Shown here: positions 33,576 through 44,279 of the stretch, one piece after another
How the letters are laid out: every line of letters starts with the position of its first letter
Numbering within the stretch: the stretch's first letter is position 1
NCBI RefSeq assembly: GCF_003100395.1
Contig: NZ_CP029211.1
Location: 124,001-188,000 of the forward strand
Reading direction: 5' to 3'
Length of the DNA stretch: 64,000 bases
Origin: Aquabacterium olei
GTDB lineage: Bacteria; Pseudomonadota; Gammaproteobacteria; Burkholderiales; Burkholderiaceae_C
Translations under genes and position numbers: made by a program
Notes under the pieces: generated by a model
Seen by the model: the letters and a program-made list of their open reading frames with translations, nothing else
Told to the model about the DNA's origin: nothing
Databases searched by the model: none

Positions 33576-36502
33576 TGACCCCGCAACACCAGGCCTTTCT
33601 GGCCGACCTGTCCCGCCACCTGCCGGCCGAACGCCTGCTGACCGACCCGCTGCGCACGCTGGCCTATGGGACGGACGCGAGCTTCTACCGCCTCGTGCCG
33701 CAGATCGTCGTGCTGGCGCGCAACGAAGCCGAAGTCGCCACGCTGCTGCGCCTGGCGCACCACCACCAGGTGGCGCTCACGCTGCGTGCCGCCGGCACCA
33801 GCCTGTCGGGCCAGGCGGTCAGTGATTCGGTGCTGGTGCTCGTCAACGAGGGGTGGACGCAGCAGGAGGTGTTGGACGAAGGCGCCCGCATCCGCCTGCA
33901 GCCCGGCGTGATTGGCCAGCATGCCAACGACACGCTGCGTCCCTATGGCCGCAAGATCGGCCCGGACCCGGCCTCGATCGCCACCGCCCGCATCGGCGGC
34001 ATGGCAGCCAACAACAGCTCGGGCATGTGCTGCGGCACCCGGCAGAACAGCTACCACACGCTGCACGCGCTGCGCGTGATGCTGGCCGATGGCACCGTGC
34101 TGGACACCAGCGATCCGGCCAATGTGGCGGCCTTCCGCATCAGCCACGCCGAATTGCTGAAGGAGTTGAGCTGGCTGGCCACGCAGGCCCGCGAGAACAG
34201 CGCCCTGCACGCCAAGATCCGCCACAAGTACCGCCTGAAGAACACCACCGGCTACGGCCTGAACGCGCTCATCGACTTCGATGACCCGGTGGACATCCTC
34301 ACGCACCTGATGATCGGCTCGGAAGGGACGCTCGGTTTCATCGCCAGCATCACCTACGACACCGTGCCGGATCTCGCCCACAAGGCCTCGACCCTCGTCC
34401 TGTTCGACGAGCTGGACGTGTGCTGCCGCGCCGTCACGGCGCTGAAGGAGCAGGGCCGCGTCGCCGCCGTGGAACTGGTCGACCGCCGCAGCATCGCCGC
34501 CGTGCAAGGCAAGGCCGGCATGCCGGCCTTCATGTACGGCAACCTGCCTTCGGATGCCGCCGCCCTGCTGATCGAAGTGCACGCCGGTGACGCGCAAGCG
34601 CTGCAAGGTCACATCGCGGCCGTCGACACGCTGCTGCACACCTTCTCGCCCGCCGCCCTGAGCGGCTTCTCCACCGACCCCAAGGTGTGCGACACCTACT
34701 GGGCGCTGCGCAAGGGCCTGTTCCCCGCGGTCGGTGCCGTGCGCCCCGTGGGCAGCACCTGCGTGATAGAGGACGTCGCCTTCCCCGTGGAACGGCTGGC
34801 CGAGGGCGTGCGCGGCCTGACCGCCCTGTTCGACCGCTTCCACTACGACGAGGCCCTGGTGTTCGGCCACGCGCTCGAAGGCAACCTGCACTTCGTGTTC
34901 GCACCGGCCTTCGACAGCGACGCCGAAGTGCGCCGCTACAGCGACTTCATGGACGCCGTCAGCCAGCTGGTGGCCGTCGACTTCGGCGGCTCGCTCAAGG
35001 CGGAACACGGCACAGGCCGCAATGTGGCGCCGTATGTGAAGCTGGAATGGGGCGAGGACGGTTATGCGCTGATGCGGTCCATCAAGCGCCTGTTCGACCC
35101 GGCCGGCCTGCTGAACCCCGACGTCATCATCAGCGACCGGGACGACGTGCATCTGGCGGATCTCAAGCGCCTGCCCGCGGCCGACCCCATCGTCGACACC
35201 TGCATCGAATGCGGCTTCTGCGAGCCCGCCTGCCCGTCCAACGGCCTGTCGCTCACACCCCGCCAGCGCATCGTGCTGTGGCGCCGCATCCAGCAACTGC
35301 GCCGTGACGGCAGCGACCCCACGCTGCTGGCCGAACTCGAAGCCGAGTACGGCTGGGCCGGCGTCGACACGTGCGCCGCCACCGGCATGTGCGCCACCCG
35401 CTGCCCGGTCGGCATCAACACCGGCGCGCTGATGAAGCAGCTCAAGGGCCCGAGCCCGCACGCTGCCATGGCCAGCCGCATCGAGCGCAACCTCGGCACG
35501 GTGGTGGGCACCGCCCGCATGGGCCTGGGCGCACTGCAGCTGGCCCGCAGCATGGTCGGCGAGCGCGCCACCCACAAGCTCAACACCCTGGCTCACAAGG
35601 TGATCCCGGTGTTGCCCATCGCACCGGCCGCCACCCCGGGCCCGGCCGCACCGCTGCCCCCCGCCCCCACGCCGGCCGCCACCGAAGACAACCAGGTCGT
35701 CTATTTCGCCAGCTGCGTGAACCGCTGCTTCGCGGAAAGCCCGCAAGGCGGCGACAACCTCGCCACCCGCACCTTCAACCTGTTTGCCAAGGCGGGCCTC
35801 ACCCCGGTCTACCCGCCCAACCCCGCCACGCTGTGCTGCGGTCAACCGTTCGAGTCGGCCAACGCCACCGAAGCAGCGCAAAGCGCCCTGGCCCGCACCA
35901 ACGCCGCGCTGCTCGTCGCCAGCCAGCAAGGCCGACTGCCGGTCTACCTCGACAACGCGCCCTGCTCGCTGCGCCTCATCGAAGCGCAACGTGCGGGCCA
36001 GCTCGACGCCCGGCTGCAGCTGTTCGACGCCACCCGCTTCCTGGCCGAACGTGTGCTGCCCCGCGTGGCCGTCGTGCGCCAGCTTGACCACCTCGCGGTG
36101 CACGTGCCCTGCGCCACCAGCAAGGCCGGCCAGCGCGACGCGCTGCTGCGCGTGGCCCGCGCCTGTGCCCGCCAGGTCACTGCGCCCGACATTGCCTGCT
36201 GTGGCTTTGCCGGCAGCAAGGGCTTCACCCTGCCCGAGCTGAACGCCAACGGCCTGCGCCACCTGCGCGCCGCCCTGCCCGATGCCTGCGAGCACGGTGT
36301 CTCCACCAGTCGCACCTGCCAGATCGGTCTGAGCACGCACAGCGGCCGCCCCTACGCCAGCCTCGAAGCCCTGCTCGATGACTGCACGGCGGCCCGCCCC
36401 GGTGCGGCCTTCCATTCCCCGCATACCCATTCATCCACCGCGACACCGAGGAGACCCATGACAGAACACGCGACCACCTCTGCACCGCTGACCCAAGACT
36501 GA
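33572..36502 (+). CDS. dld: D-lactate dehydrogenase, FAD/Fe-S type (Dld-II-like)
   Basis: The protein has 976 residues from MMTPQHQAF, overlapping lutB. Residues ~25-260 are a PCMH-type FAD domain ('LTLRAAGTSLSGQAVSDSVLV', 'GGMAANNSSGMCCGT'). An FAD-oxidase C-terminal domain runs to ~520 ('EHGTGRNVAPYVKLEWGEDGY'). Two 4Fe-4S motifs follow: 'CIECGFCEPACPSNG' (about 544) and 'CAATGMCATRCPVGI' (about 604). A CCG domain closes the protein ('LCCGQPFES', 'ACCGFAGSKGF'). This is the quinone-linked Dld-II architecture (about 950-1000 residues). YdiJ-type D-2-hydroxyglutarate dehydrogenase is a related alternative. Its place between lutB and lldP strongly favours D-lactate. Confidence 0.88.
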   Translation: MMTPQHQAFLADLSRHLPAERLLTDPLRTLAYGTDASFYRLVPQIVVLARNEAEVATLLRLAHHHQVALTLRAAGTSLSGQAVSDSVLVLVNEGWTQQEVLDEGARIRLQPGVIGQHANDTLRPYGRKIGPDPASIATARIGGMAANNSSGMCCGTRQNSYHTLHALRVMLADGTVLDTSDPANVAAFRISHAELLKELSWLATQARENSALHAKIRHKYRLKNTTGYGLNALIDFDDPVDILTHLMIGSEGTLGFIASITYDTVPDLAHKASTLVLFDELDVCCRAVTALKEQGRVAAVELVDRRSIAAVQGKAGMPAFMYGNLPSDAAALLIEVHAGDAQALQGHIAAVDTLLHTFSPAALSGFSTDPKVCDTYWALRKGLFPAVGAVRPVGSTCVIEDVAFPVERLAEGVRGLTALFDRFHYDEALVFGHALEGNLHFVFAPAFDSDAEVRRYSDFMDAVSQLVAVDFGGSLKAEHGTGRNVAPYVKLEWGEDGYALMRSIKRLFDPAGLLNPDVIISDRDDVHLADLKRLPAADPIVDTCIECGFCEPACPSNGLSLTPRQRIVLWRRIQQLRRDGSDPTLLAELEAEYGWAGVDTCAATGMCATRCPVGINTGALMKQLKGPSPHAAMASRIERNLGTVVGTARMGLGALQLARSMVGERATHKLNTLAHKVIPVLPIAPAATPGPAAPLPPAPTPAATEDNQVVYFASCVNRCFAESPQGGDNLATRTFNLFAKAGLTPVYPPNPATLCCGQPFESANATEAAQSALARTNAALLVASQQGRLPVYLDNAPCSLRLIEAQRAGQLDARLQLFDATRFLAERVLPRVAVVRQLDHLAVHVPCATSKAGQRDALLRVARACARQVTAPDIACCGFAGSKGFTLPELNANGLRHLRAALPDACEHGVSTSRTCQIGLSTHSGRPYASLEALLDDCTAARPGAAFHSPHTHSSTATPRRPMTEHATTSAPLTQD

Positions 36503-36576
36503 TCCCGGCGCCCTCCGCGCCGCACCCCTTCCCTTCAACCTGAGCGCCAGGGCTGGCCACAAGCCCGCCTGCGCGC

Positions 36577-36588
36577 GAAAGCGCTTTC
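36577..36588. promoter_or_regulatory. Palindrome directly before the lldP start
   Basis: The 12-bp palindrome gaaagcgctttc ends one base before the ATG at 36590. It occupies the place where an RBS should be, and I see no clear Shine-Dalgarno sequence there. It could set translation of lldP through RNA structure. Confidence 0.4.
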
Positions 36589-36589
36589 C

Positions 36590-38281
36590 ATGACCACCTG
36601 GATCCAGAACTACGCCCCCTTGGGCAGCCTGGGCCTGTCGGCCGCCGTCGCCGTCCTGCCCGTGGTGTTCTTCTTCGTTGCACTCGCGGTGTTCCGCCTC
36701 AAGGGCCACGTGGCCGGCACCATCACAGTCGCCATCAGCCTGGCCGTGGCCATCCTCGGCTATGGCATGCCGGCCGACATGGCCTTTGCCGCCGCGGGCT
36801 ACGGCTTCCTCTACGGCCTGTGGCCCATCGCGTGGATCATCATCACCGCGGTGTTCCTCTACAAGATCACCGTCAAGACCGGGCAGTTCGACGTCATCCG
36901 CGCGTCGGTGCTGTCCATCACCGATGACCAGCGCCTGCAGATGCTGCTCGTGGGCTTTGCCTTCGGTGCCTTCCTGGAAGGCGCGGCCGGCTTCGGCGCC
37001 CCGGTGGCCATCACCGCCGCGCTACTCGTGGGCCTCGGCTTCAACCCGCTGTACGCCGCCGGCCTGTGCCTGATCGCCAACACCGCCCCGGTGGCCTTCG
37101 GTGCCATGGGCATCCCCATCCTCGTGGCCGGCAAGGTCACCGGCATCGACCCGTTTGCCATCGGCCAGATGACGGGTCGCCAGCTCCCGCTGCTGTCGGT
37201 GTTCGTGCCGTTCTGGCTGGTGTTCATGATGAACGGCATGAAGGGCATCCGTGACACGTGGCCGGCCATCCTGGTCGCCGGTGGCTCGTTCGCCGTCACC
37301 CAGTTCATCACCGCCAACTACGTCGGCCCCGAACTGCCCGACATCACCTCGGCCCTCGTGAGCCTGGTCTCGCTGACGCTGTTCCTGAAGGTCTGGCAGC
37401 CGCGTGAAAGCTTCCGCTTTGCCAACGCCGGTGACGGCGTGGGTGCGTCGGCCGTCGGCGGCGCCGTGCTGACCGGCGGCCCGGCCCGCGGCCGCGCTTC
37501 GGGCTATACCGCCGGCCAGATCCTCAAGGCCTGGTCGCCCTTCATCATCCTCACGGTCATCGTCACCATCTGGTCGATCAAGCCCTTCAAGGCCCTGTTC
37601 GACAAGGCCGGCCCGCTGGCCAGCTGGGTCTTCAAATTCGAAGTGCCGCACCTGCACAACCTGGTGATCAAGTCGGCGCCCATCGTGGCCGAAGCCAAGC
37701 CCTACGAAGCCATCTACAAGCTCGACCTGTTCTCGGCCACCGGCACCGCGATCCTGATCTCGGCCCTGCTGACCGCCGTGGTGCTGCGCTTCAAGCCGCG
37801 TGACTGCGTCGAGACCTTTGTCGAGGTGCTCAACGAACTGAAGCGCCCCATCCTGTCGATCGGCATGGTGCTGGCCTTCGCGTTCGTCGCCAACTACTCG
37901 GGCCTGTCCAGCACGCTGGCCCTGGTGCTGGCCGGTACCGGCGCCGCCTTCCCGTTCTTCTCGCCCTTCCTGGGCTGGCTGGGCGTGTTCCTCACCGGCT
38001 CCGACACCTCGTCGAACGCGCTGTTCTGCTCGCTGCAAGCCACCACGGCCCACCAGGTCGGCGTGTCCGACACCCTGCTGGTCGCGGCCAACACCACGGG
38101 CGGTGTGACAGGCAAGATGATCTCGCCGCAGTCCATCGCCGTGGCCTGCGCGGCCGTGGGCCTGGTCGGCAAGGAATCGGACCTGTTCCGCTTCACGCTG
38201 AAGCACAGCCTGTTCTTCGCCTTCCTGGTGGGCCTGATCACCATGGCGCAGGCCTACTGGCTGACCTGGATGATCCCTTGA
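36590..38281 (+). CDS. lldP: L-lactate permease (LctP/LldP family)
   Basis: The protein has 563 residues and twelve or more membrane helices. The family signatures '[46 protein letters not shown]' (about 120-170) and '[56 protein letters not shown]' (near the C-terminus) are both complete. It imports lactate, probably glycolate too, with protons. Length matches E. coli LldP (551). It follows dld by 87 bases and ends the lactate operon; a strong hairpin lies 24 bases after the stop. Confidence 0.93.
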   Translation: MTTWIQNYAPLGSLGLSAAVAVLPVVFFFVALAVFRLKGHVAGTITVAISLAVAILGYGMPADMAFAAAGYGFLYGLWPIAWIIITAVFLYKITVKTGQFDVIRASVLSITDDQRLQMLLVGFAFGAFLEGAAGFGAPVAITAALLVGLGFNPLYAAGLCLIANTAPVAFGAMGIPILVAGKVTGIDPFAIGQMTGRQLPLLSVFVPFWLVFMMNGMKGIRDTWPAILVAGGSFAVTQFITANYVGPELPDITSALVSLVSLTLFLKVWQPRESFRFANAGDGVGASAVGGAVLTGGPARGRASGYTAGQILKAWSPFIILTVIVTIWSIKPFKALFDKAGPLASWVFKFEVPHLHNLVIKSAPIVAEAKPYEAIYKLDLFSATGTAILISALLTAVVLRFKPRDCVETFVEVLNELKRPILSIGMVLAFAFVANYSGLSSTLALVLAGTGAAFPFFSPFLGWLGVFLTGSDTSSNALFCSLQATTAHQVGVSDTLLVAANTTGGVTGKMISPQSIAVACAAVGLVGKESDLFRFTLKHSLFFAFLVGLITMAQAYWLTWMIP

Positions 38282-38305
38282 TCACGCCCTAAGGAAAACC
38301 CGCAG

Positions 38306-38345
38306 CAAGGGAAATTTGCCCGCGCCCGGCGCGGGTTTTCCCTTG
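38306..38345. terminator. Strong two-part hairpin after lldP
   Basis: caagggaaa (38306-38314) pairs with tttcccttg (38337-38345), and inside it cccgcgc pairs with gcgcggg around loop ccg (up to 16 bp in total). An alternative stem, ggaaaacccgc/gcgggttttcc (38293-38303 and 38331-38341), competes for the same right arm. Competing stems can terminate or stabilise the transcript. Confidence 0.65.
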
Positions 38346-38390
38346 AACCAACGGCCTGGCGAGGCGCTCACCGCACTGCTTCGCTCCCTC

Positions 38391-38452
38391 GTGCCACCCG
38401 CCACCGAACCATTGCTTCATGCTGGAGCAGTGTTCAGCGTGTCGGGTGGCAC
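38391..38452. promoter_or_regulatory. Inverted repeat gtgccacccg, candidate sigma-54 activator site
   Basis: The arms gtgccacccg (38391-38400) and cgggtggcac (38443-38452) are perfect complements. They lie about 95-155 bases before the -24 element of the next promoter, the usual distance for enhancer-binding-protein sites. A similar half-site, gtgtcacccg, occurs at 51210-51219 before the second sigma-54 promoter. The rest of this 323-base gap (38282-38604) holds a small stem at 38469-38485 and no gene. Confidence 0.55.
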
Positions 38453-38546
38453 AGTCTTTTGGGTAAACCCTGCGCTCCGCGCAGGCCAAAGCCGCGTCAA
38501 CTGCCGCCACTGTGTCAGCGATGCGCGATTGGGGCCCGAATCAAAC

Positions 38547-38561
38547 TGGCACGGGCTTTGC
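38547..38561 (+). promoter_or_regulatory. Sigma-54 (-24/-12) promoter of the lanthanide-type dehydrogenase gene
   Basis: tggcacgggctttgc is a perfect match to the sigma-54 consensus TGGCACG-N4-TTGC. It sits 43 bases before the ATG, so the transcript would start near 38573. An activator of the NtrC family is required; none is encoded in this window. Confidence 0.8.
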
Positions 38562-38604
38562 CCTCTGCAGACCTCGTCCTTCCCCCAACACTGAGGAGAC
38601 TCGA

Positions 38605-40338
38605 ATGAAGTTGAAGACCCTTTCCCTCCTGATGGCCGCCGGCCTGGCCTCGTTCAGCGGCCAAGCCAAGGTCACAGACGCCATGCTGGCCAACGACGCC
38701 AAGACGACCGGCGACGTCCTCTCGTGGGGCATCGGCACCGAGGGTCAGCGCTTCTCGCCGCTCAAGAGCATCAACACCAAGACCGTCGCCAAGCTGGTTC
38801 CGGCCTGGTCGTTCTCGTTCGGTGGTGAAAAGCAGCGCGGTCAGGAGTCGCAGCCGCTGGTTCACAACGGCAAGATGTTCGTCACCGGCTCCTACTCGCG
38901 CATCTACGCGCTCGACGTGAAGACCGGCAAGAAGCTGTGGAAGTACGAGCACCGTCTGCCCGAAGGCATCATGCCCTGCTGCGACGTGATCAACCGCGGC
39001 GCCGCCCTGTATGACAACCTCGTGATCTTCGCCACGCTGGACGCCCAGCTGGTTGCCCTGAACCAGGACACCGGTGAAATCGTCTGGAAGGAAAAGATCG
39101 ACGACTACGCTGCCGGCTACTCCGCCTCGGCCGCTCCGCTGATCGCCGAAGGCCTGCTGCTGACCGGCGTGTCGGGCGGCGAGTTCGGCATCGTGGGCCG
39201 CGTGGAAGCACGCAACCCCAAGACCGGCGACCTGGTCTGGGTGCGCCCGACGGTGGAAGGCCACATGGGCTACACCTACGACAAGGACGGCAACAAGAAG
39301 GAAAACGGCATCTCCGGCACCCGGAACGCCACCTGGTCGGGTGACCTGTGGAAGACCGGCGGCGCTGCCACCTGGCTCGGCGGCACCTACGACGCCAAGA
39401 CCGGCCTGGCCTACTTCGGCACCGGCAACCCGGCTCCGTGGAACAGCCACACCCGCAAGGGCGACAACCTGTTCTCGGCCTCGACCGTCGCCATCGATAT
39501 CAAGACGGGCCAGATCAAGTGGCACTACCAGACCACGCCGCATGACGGCTGGGACTTCGACGGTGTGAACGAGTTCGTCACCTTCGACATGAACGGCAAG
39601 CGCATGGGCGCCAAGGCCGACCGTAACGGCTTCTTCTACGTGCTGGACGCGACCAACGGCAAGCTGGAAAACGCCTTCCCCTTCGTCAAGAAGATCACCT
39701 GGGCCAAGGGCATCGACCTGAAGACCGGCCGTCCGATCGAGAACCCGGAAAGCCGTCCGGGTGACCCGGCTGCTGGCGACGGCAAGAAGGGCAAGACCGT
39801 GTTCAACGCCCCGTCCTTCCTGGGCGGCAAGAACCAGATGCCGATGGCCTACAGCCCGAACACCGGCCTGTTCTACGTGCCGGCCAACGAATGGGGCATG
39901 GACATCTGGAACGAGCCGATCGGCTACAAGAAGGGTGCTGCGTTCCTGGGCGCCGGCTTCACCATTAAGACCGTCTTTGACGACTACATCGGTGCGATGC
40001 GCGCCATCGACCCGAAGACCGGCAAGATCGTCTGGGAAGTCAAGAACAACGCCCCGCTGTGGGGTGGTGTGCTGACCACCTCCGACCTGGTGTTCTGGGG
40101 CACCCCGGAAGGCTACCTGAAGGCAGCTGACGCCAAGACCGGCAAGATCGTGTGGGAGTTCCAGACGGGCTCCGGCGTGGTTGCGCCTCCGATCACCTGG
40201 GAAGACAAGGGCGAGCAGTATGTGGCCGTCGTGTCGGGCTGGGGCGGCGCGGTTCCCCTGTGGGGCGGCGAAGTGGCCAAGAAGGTCAACTTCCTCGAGC
40301 AAGGTGGCTCGGTGTGGGTCTTCAAGCTCGCAAAGTGA
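38605..40338 (+). CDS. PQQ-dependent alcohol dehydrogenase, lanthanide type (ExaF/PedH-like)
   Basis: The protein has 577 residues from MKLKTLSLL, with a gaggag RBS. A signal peptide ends near residue 21, and an eight-bladed propeller repeats '[13 protein letters not shown]'-type W-motifs. PQQ dehydrogenases oxidise alcohols in the periplasm and pass electrons to cytochrome c. The vicinal disulfide is Cys125-Cys126, metal ligands Glu193 and Asn275, and catalytic base Asp317. Asp319, two residues on, is the extra acid that marks lanthanide-dependent enzymes (XoxF, ExaF, PedH). The sequence is closer to ethanol than methanol enzymes by context. Codon use is very biased ('aac', 'ggc', 'aag'), suggesting strong expression. 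A sigma-54 promoter precedes it and a terminator follows. Confidence 0.88.
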   Translation: MKLKTLSLLMAAGLASFSGQAKVTDAMLANDAKTTGDVLSWGIGTEGQRFSPLKSINTKTVAKLVPAWSFSFGGEKQRGQESQPLVHNGKMFVTGSYSRIYALDVKTGKKLWKYEHRLPEGIMPCCDVINRGAALYDNLVIFATLDAQLVALNQDTGEIVWKEKIDDYAAGYSASAAPLIAEGLLLTGVSGGEFGIVGRVEARNPKTGDLVWVRPTVEGHMGYTYDKDGNKKENGISGTRNATWSGDLWKTGGAATWLGGTYDAKTGLAYFGTGNPAPWNSHTRKGDNLFSASTVAIDIKTGQIKWHYQTTPHDGWDFDGVNEFVTFDMNGKRMGAKADRNGFFYVLDATNGKLENAFPFVKKITWAKGIDLKTGRPIENPESRPGDPAAGDGKKGKTVFNAPSFLGGKNQMPMAYSPNTGLFYVPANEWGMDIWNEPIGYKKGAAFLGAGFTIKTVFDDYIGAMRAIDPKTGKIVWEVKNNAPLWGGVLTTSDLVFWGTPEGYLKAADAKTGKIVWEFQTGSGVVAPPITWEDKGEQYVAVVSGWGGAVPLWGGEVAKKVNFLEQGGSVWVFKLAK

Positions 40339-40370
40339 TTCTGTGATCTTCCTGTGATTTCTGCAGAGGC

Positions 40371-40431
40371 CCTGTGACCCAGGGCTCTTTCAAGAGGCTC
40401 CGGCGCTACTCCACCGCCGGGGCCTTTTTTT
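40371..40431 (+). terminator. Intrinsic terminator after the lanthanide-type dehydrogenase gene
   Basis: The stem aggctccggc (40395-40404) and gccggggcct (40416-40425), one mismatch, is followed by a run of seven or eight T (40424-40431). A smaller hairpin (gccctg/cagggc) lies just before it at 40371-40387. Confidence 0.85.
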
Positions 40432-40461
40432 CGTTTGTGTGCGGGCGAGGGGTGCTTGCGC

Positions 40462-40509
40462 GCCTAACTGGTCGGTCAAGCGGACGCCAACACTGGCCAT
40501 GCATTAGGC
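40462..40509. repeat. attC-like (integron recombination site) sequence
   Basis: GCCTAAC (40462-40468) and ATTAGGC (40503-40509) form an imperfect R''/R' pair, the latter one base off GTTAGGC. The intervening ggtcaagcggacgcc resembles the L'' box and spacer of known attC sites, and ctggcc can pair loosely with it. At 48 bp it is shorter than the usual 57-140, so it may be a decayed relic. No integron integrase is seen. Confidence 0.45.
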
Positions 40510-40615
40510 ATTTTTATGGCCAGGCGTATGTGATGGCTGAATCGCCCCGGCTTCCCTAGACATGAACCGCCCCGGCTTTGAAGGAGGCTCCCTCGTTTGA
40601 GATGATGGAGCCAAG

Positions 40616-41841
<1,226 letters not shown>

Positions 41842-41877
41842 CTCAAAGCAACTGGCCTCCGCAGAAGCCGGGGCGGT

Positions 41878-42114
41878 TCAGTCGCGCTCCTCGGTCACGC
41901 GCTTGAGTTCGGCCTTCAGACGGCGCAACTCTTCGGCCTGAGACAGCTGGCTGTGGCGCGCATCGGCCGGCTGCCTGGCCTCATTGATCCACTTGTACAG
42001 GCTGTGCGCGCTGACGCCCAAACGACTCGACACATCGGCCACCGTGTGGCCGCGTTCGGTCACTTGCTTGACCGCCTCGATCTTGAATTCTTCAGGGTAA
42101 CGCTTGGTGCTCAT
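41878..42114 (-). pseudogene. Truncated IS3-family OrfA of the older element
   Basis: Seventy-eight residues remain: MSTKRYPEEFKIEAVKQVTERG with HTH 'VADVSSRLGVSAHSLYKWINEA' and the beginning of the zipper ('EELRRLKAELKRVTEERD'). The frame then runs into the terminal repeat of the inner IS, whose first bases create the stop. It differs from the inner orfA in sequence, so two IS types are involved. Non-functional for transposition. Confidence 0.85.
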
Positions 42115-42342
42115 CTCGGCTCCTTCTGGGCCAGTAGTTTGAGGCTCACAAGCGTCTAGGAGCTCCGGGGCGATTCATAGCACGATCCCGATGTGGATCT
42201 ATGCCGGGACGGAACACTAGGGAAATGCGCCGCGCTTCCGGCGCTTCACCGCTTCTCGACGCGTTCGTTACCGGCGGTTAGCATTCACCGACGCGGTGGC
42301 TGCCTACACTGGCCGTTCCGCAACCTTCCGCTGTCACGCCTC

Positions 42343-42765
42343 ATGAAGCTTCTGACTGCCTCCGCCATCGCGCTCATCCTCTCCAGTGGCTCCGTCCACG
42401 CGGCCGAAGTGCCTGATAGCCTGATCGAGAAAACACTCGGCATCACCGGGGTCAAGCACGAGAAGGTGACCCACACCAAGTACGGCATGACCTACTCCGA
42501 TGTTTCGTACAAGACGCAGAGCGGCGAACTGCTGCTGATCCTGCGTCTCGGAACAGCCGAGCAATACGCCTTCTGGAAGCAGGCAGCCGGCCCAGCCGTG
42601 GCGCCGGTGTCGGGCGTCGGCGCAGAAGGGTTCCAGATCAAGAAGCCAAAAAGCCTGTGCGCGAAAAGCCAGTCCACCGCCGTGTGCGCCACGCCCGACT
42701 ACTTTCTGAAGAACCCGAAGATCACCGACGAGCACCTGCAGGCCATTGTCAAGGCCGCCCTGTAA
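42343..42765 (+). CDS. Small exported protein of unknown function
   Basis: The protein has 140 residues from MKLLTASAIAL, with a clear signal peptide ending VHA (about residue 21). The mature part (about 118 residues) contains two cysteines ('SLCAKSQSTAVCATPDYF') that could pair. It otherwise shows alternating strands ('TYSDVSYKTQSGELLLILRLG'). I recognise no family. It lies between the IS nest and the sensor kinase gene (18 bases away) and could be co-transcribed with the kinase. A role tied to alcohol sensing is possible but unsupported. Confidence 0.7.
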   Translation: MKLLTASAIALILSSGSVHAAEVPDSLIEKTLGITGVKHEKVTHTKYGMTYSDVSYKTQSGELLLILRLGTAEQYAFWKQAAGPAVAPVSGVGAEGFQIKKPKSLCAKSQSTAVCATPDYFLKNPKITDEHLQAIVKAAL

Positions 42766-42783
42766 AGAGCGGGTTTTTCTTCT

Positions 42784-43776
42784 ATGGTGTCAACCATGGA
42801 AGAAGAACCGATCCTTGACATCGAGCCCGCAGCACCGCCCTCCACCGCCGCGCGGGACGCCTTGTTCGTGCTCTGCGCCGTGCTTGTGTACTTCGCCCTG
42901 GCCGCGCATTTTGAAGCGTTCGAGTACGTACTCGGCATGACACGAGGCCAAGAGCACTGGCAGATCGACGAGCTGCCCATGACCGCTCTGGTTCTCGCCA
43001 TCGGAATGAGCTGGTACTCGTGGAAGCGCACCACGGAGTCTCGTGCCGCACTGCGGGGGCGCATCGCGGCACAACGTCATGCGCAAGCGCTGCTTCAGGA
43101 CAACCGCCGCCTCTCCCAAGCCCTGCTGCGCATTCAGGACGAGGAACGGCGTGCCCTTGCACGCGAGCTGCACGACGAGTTCGGACAGAGCTGCACCGCC
43201 ATTCGAGCCGACGCCAGCTACATCCAGCAGCGAAGCACAGATGAGCCCATCGTCGAGAGCGCGCACCGGATCACCGAATCGGCCACCCGGTTGAACCTGC
43301 TTGTGCGCGACATGCTTGGCAGGCTCCGCCCGCCCGATCTCGACTCGCTGGGCCTGGAGGCCGCGCTGCAAACGCTGTGCGAGCGTTGGGAACAGCAAAG
43401 CGGCGTGTCATGCAGCCTGATACCCAGAGGGCTGCAGGCCAGCATCCCCGATGAAGTGGCCGTGGCGCTGTATCGGTTGGTGCAGGAGGCGCTCACCAAC
43501 GTGGCCCGACATGCAGGTGCATCGTACGTGCATGTCAGCACGCAGGTGGAGACACGGCCCGATGGCACAGCCCGCCTCGTGAACCTCCGCATCGAAGACG
43601 ATGGCTGCGGCCTACCCAGCGAGCTCGCTCCAGGACAACAGGGTCATGGCCTGGTCGGCATGCGTGAACGCGTGTGCTCATTGAACGGATCGATTGCGTT
43701 CCGGCATGTACTGCCAGGCCAGGGCTTGCGCATCGAGGTACAGATCCCGGTGGCCCACATCGAGCACCAGGCCTAG
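42784..43776 (+). CDS. Membrane sensor histidine kinase, HisKA_3 type (ExaD/PedS-like position)
   Basis: The protein has 330 residues with two membrane helices (about 20-42 and 62-80) and a short periplasmic loop between. A coiled linker leads to the HisKA_3 dimer/phospho-acceptor region, 'RRALARELHDEFGQSCTAIRADASY' (phosphorylated His in LHDE). A HATPase domain follows, with 'QEALTNVARHAGASYV' and 'IEDDGCGLP..QQGHGLVGMRERV'. HisKA_3 kinases pair with LuxR-type regulators, and one is encoded at 47228. In Pseudomonas the exa/ped genes are controlled by such pairs. The soluble-domain part resembles NarX/UhpB-type kinases without a separate sensor domain. Confidence 0.88.
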   Translation: MVSTMEEEPILDIEPAAPPSTAARDALFVLCAVLVYFALAAHFEAFEYVLGMTRGQEHWQIDELPMTALVLAIGMSWYSWKRTTESRAALRGRIAAQRHAQALLQDNRRLSQALLRIQDEERRALARELHDEFGQSCTAIRADASYIQQRSTDEPIVESAHRITESATRLNLLVRDMLGRLRPPDLDSLGLEAALQTLCERWEQQSGVSCSLIPRGLQASIPDEVAVALYRLVQEALTNVARHAGASYVHVSTQVETRPDGTARLVNLRIEDDGCGLPSELAPGQQGHGLVGMRERVCSLNGSIAFRHVLPGQGLRIEVQIPVAHIEHQA

Positions 43777-43787
43777 CACGACAGACA

Positions 43788-44279
43788 TCAGGGCTTCTGC
43801 TCGGCAGGAGGCGGCGCCTCCAGAAATGTTCGCACCGCCCATACCGCCTCGGACGACAGAACGTCCCGCCAGGCTGGCATGTGTGTCACACCGAGCTTCA
43901 CCTTGCCTTCCATCACCGACTTGTAAAAGTAATGGTCTGCGTCTGCAACGCAGCGCGATTTCAGCGAGGTCTCGGTGATCCTTAGGCAGAAGCGCCCCAC
44001 GGCGCGCAACGAAGGGGCAGGCCCCATCCGGGTGGCATCCGCACCATGACACACCGCGCAAGATTGGTTGTACACGGTGCGCCCCACTTCCACGATCCGG
44101 GCGCGCGCCTCATGGTTGCGGTAAGGGTTGGGCTCGCTGCCCGCGGCCACAGCGGGCAATGTCGTCGCGTCGAAGAAAGGAAGCACGGGGCCTGGCGCCG
44201 CACAGACAAGGCCACTCATGATGGCCGTCATCAACAGGGCCCCGCACCGGCTCAAGGGATGGCTGGCGTTGACGCTCAT
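43788..44279 (-). CDS. c-type cytochrome (PedF/cytochrome c550-like)
   Basis: The protein has 163 residues from MSVNASHPL, overlapping the pentapeptide gene by four bases. There is a signal peptide and one heme site, 'CAVCHG' (CxxCH). A second pair of cysteines ('GRFCLRITETSLKSRCVADADHYF') and the axial-Met region ('VTHMPAWRDVLSSEAVWAV') follow. The same extra cysteine pair is found in the cytochrome encoded at 51337. Cytochrome c550-type proteins take electrons from PQQ alcohol dehydrogenases. It is translated after the pentapeptide gene and is probably in one operon with the calcium-type dehydrogenase at 44959. Confidence 0.88.
   Translation of the reverse strand: MSVNASHPLSRCGALLMTAIMSGLVCAAPGPVLPFFDATTLPAVAAGSEPNPYRNHEARARIVEVGRTVYNQSCAVCHGADATRMGPAPSLRAVGRFCLRITETSLKSRCVADADHYFYKSVMEGKVKLGVTHMPAWRDVLSSEAVWAVRTFLEAPPPAEQKP

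Noticed and set aside
33446..36430. A 994-codon minus-strand open frame opposite the D-lactate dehydrogenase
   Set aside because: The plus-strand protein has complete FAD and Fe-S motifs; the antisense translation is low-complexity.
38515..40302. A 595-codon minus-strand open frame opposite the PQQ dehydrogenase
   Set aside because: The plus strand carries all catalytic residues and strong codon bias; the antisense frame is a shadow.
40555..40565. A target-site duplication for the inner IS element
   Set aside because: The flanks (aca on the left, gtc on the right) differ, so no duplication can be claimed.
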